A DNA stretch of 15,741 nt from a bacterium (lineage in GTDB: Bacteria > Tectomicrobia > Entotheonellia > Entotheonellales > Entotheonellaceae). Location: positions 1 through 15,741 of the forward strand of contig JAPULM010000070.1 in assembly GCA_027294925.1 (NCBI GenBank), given 5' to 3'. This document shows, one piece after another, positions 14,774 to 15,741 of the stretch. Positions within the stretch are counted from its first letter, which is position 1. Every line of letters starts with the position of its first letter. Under the pieces are notes generated by a model, which was not told the origin of the DNA, ran no database searches, and saw only the letters and a program-made list of their open reading frames with translations. Both the position numbers and the translations under genes were made by a program.

Positions 14774-15741
14774 ACGTACACAAGCCTACCGAGAAAGGCT
14801 GCGCAATGGTGAATACGACCTCAGTTGGATGCAGGTTGACTCCGAGTGGGGAGTCAAAGCAACGCCCAGCAAGCGTGGGCTGACACTTGACGATATCAAC
14901 ATCGGCTCTTACGCGGTTATTCCTGACGATGTGAGTGATTCCCTGAGCTTTGCGCCACGCGGCGCCGACTTCGATCCGCACGACTTACCCGGCATGGGCT
15001 ATACGATCAATACCGCAGGAGAAGCCTGGGCACAAAATATGGGTAAGCTCTATGAAGAAGCGGTGGCTCGGCAATGGAGTTCAACTCGGGATATTCCATG
15101 GCACGAACTCAAACCTTTGCCTAAAGATCTCGAGCATGCCATGTGTCAGCTTTGCACATTTTTCACCGAAGTCGAATTCATTGCGGGCGACGTACCGGGG
15201 CGTTGGCTTGGCCAAGTCAACAATGCCTATCATGAAACCAAACTGTTCATGGCCACCCAGGTGATGGATGAAGCGCGTCATCTCGAGGTTTTTCGCAAAC
15301 GTGCGCTGGCCAACGGTGGTGGGCTGGGAAAATGCCCTCGGGAAGTGGAAGAAGGGTTAAAATACATATTTGACATACGCTCATTTCCGCAGATGCTGGC
15401 GCGTCTGCATTTATTCGGAGAAGGCCGTGTGCTGACCCTTTTCCGGCTTGGCGAATTGATCGCTCAGAATGAGGCTGAAAAGGCTATTTTTCGCCTCTGC
15501 GCACAAGATGAGTCCCGCCATCTAGCGTTTGGTTGTCTGCAGCTGAGTTATTTAATTGAGCAAGACCCCGATCGTATCGAGGAGATCCAAGAAGCATTGG
15601 ATATTGCCGAACAGCGTACGCTCGAGTTGGGTGCCACGCCGGAGCAATTGGAACCTTTGTTGATCCTGTTAGGCGGCGGCGAAGACAAGATGGACGACGG
15701 GATGGAAAAGTTTGCTTTCCTGCGTCGTAAGATGGTACAGG
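14766..15741 (+). CDS. Ferritin-like superfamily diiron protein, 3' end outside the window
   Basis: The frame from ATG 14766, with AAGGAG 7 nt upstream, stays open to the end of the window (325 codons visible). The protein has the four-helix diiron signature: E137 (FFTEVEFIAG), E169-x2-H172 (VMDEARHLEVF), a third-helix glutamate around E230-E236 (GELIAQNEAEKAIF) and E249-x2-H252 (QDESRHLAFG). The two D-E-x-R-H motifs are characteristic of ferritin-like oxidases and oxygenases such as R2-like, AurF-like and bacterial multicomponent monooxygenase-type proteins. A longer N-terminal region (residues 1-125) precedes the bundle. No partner reductase or ferredoxin is visible, and the exact subfamily and substrate are open. 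It probably follows the small ORF in the same transcript, perhaps with the epimerase. Confidence 0.85.
   Translation, partial: MSERTQAYRERLRNGEYDLSWMQVDSEWGVKATPSKRGLTLDDINIGSYAVIPDDVSDSLSFAPRGADFDPHDLPGMGYTINTAGEAWAQNMGKLYEEAVARQWSSTRDIPWHELKPLPKDLEHAMCQLCTFFTEVEFIAGDVPGRWLGQVNNAYHETKLFMATQVMDEARHLEVFRKRALANGGGLGKCPREVEEGLKYIFDIRSFPQMLARLHLFGEGRVLTLFRLGELIAQNEAEKAIFRLCAQDESRHLAFGCLQLSYLIEQDPDRIEEIQEALDIAEQRTLELGATPEQLEPLLILLGGGEDKMDDGMEKFAFLRRKMVQ

Noticed and set aside
1..15741. CRISPR arrays, tRNA or rRNA genes, insertion sequences
   Set aside because: I saw no regularly spaced repeats, no cloverleaf-like or rRNA-like sequence and no transposase motifs or terminal inverted repeats.

Overview
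The window looks like a chromosomal stretch of a free-living or symbiotic bacterium with moderate GC content, densely packed with short intergenic gaps. The taxon cannot be fixed from the sequence. The mix of a tandem (chlamydial-size) UvrA, a UGSC-motif selenoprotein, a 2-oxoglutarate dioxygenase, a ferritin-like diiron protein and an IHF/HU protein resembles large-genome environmental lineages such as Tectomicrobia (Entotheonella-like) or deltaproteobacteria-like groups; this is a guess. The in-frame UGA with a good hairpin behind it implies that the organism decodes selenocysteine.

Layout. 1-5713 (+): the 3' three quarters of a giant tandem UvrA, followed after 1 nt by a haem-dependent oxidative N-demethylase-like protein (DUF3445/HODM family) and after 3 nt by a TTG-started SAM methyltransferase. 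These look like one transcription unit. 5833-6687 (+): a TauD/TfdA-type dioxygenase with its own likely promoter. 6841-8269 (+): a decayed lipoprotein M23 peptidase with a C-terminal Ig-like segment, broken by several frameshifts and a stop. 8328-8606 (-): an HU/IHF-type DNA-binding protein with a good terminator and a plausible promoter. A 318-nt regulatory gap with a perfect 16-bp palindrome separates it from the next block.

8925-11645 (+): a D-2-hydroxyacid dehydrogenase, an unassigned conserved-looking 353-residue protein, and a 174-residue UGSC-family selenoprotein. Conventional gene calling would cut the selenoprotein in two at the UGA (11400-11402). The two halves are in the same frame, the local motif reads G-D-U-G-S-C-S-S-C, and a perfect 7-bp hairpin with a GUU loop starts 12 nt after the UGA, as expected for a bacterial SECIS. 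This is the most interesting feature of the window. The three genes may form a small redox or metabolic module.

11705-12277 (+): the C-terminal remnant of a DHA2-type drug exporter, joined abruptly to foreign upstream sequence. 12313-13566 (-): a CPA1 sodium/proton antiporter. 13709-14581 (+): an extended SDR (NAD-dependent epimerase/dehydratase). 14627-14773 (+): a possible 48-residue small protein overlapping the start of a ferritin-like diiron protein (14766 onward), which runs off the end of the window. No tRNA, rRNA, CRISPR array or insertion sequence was recognised.
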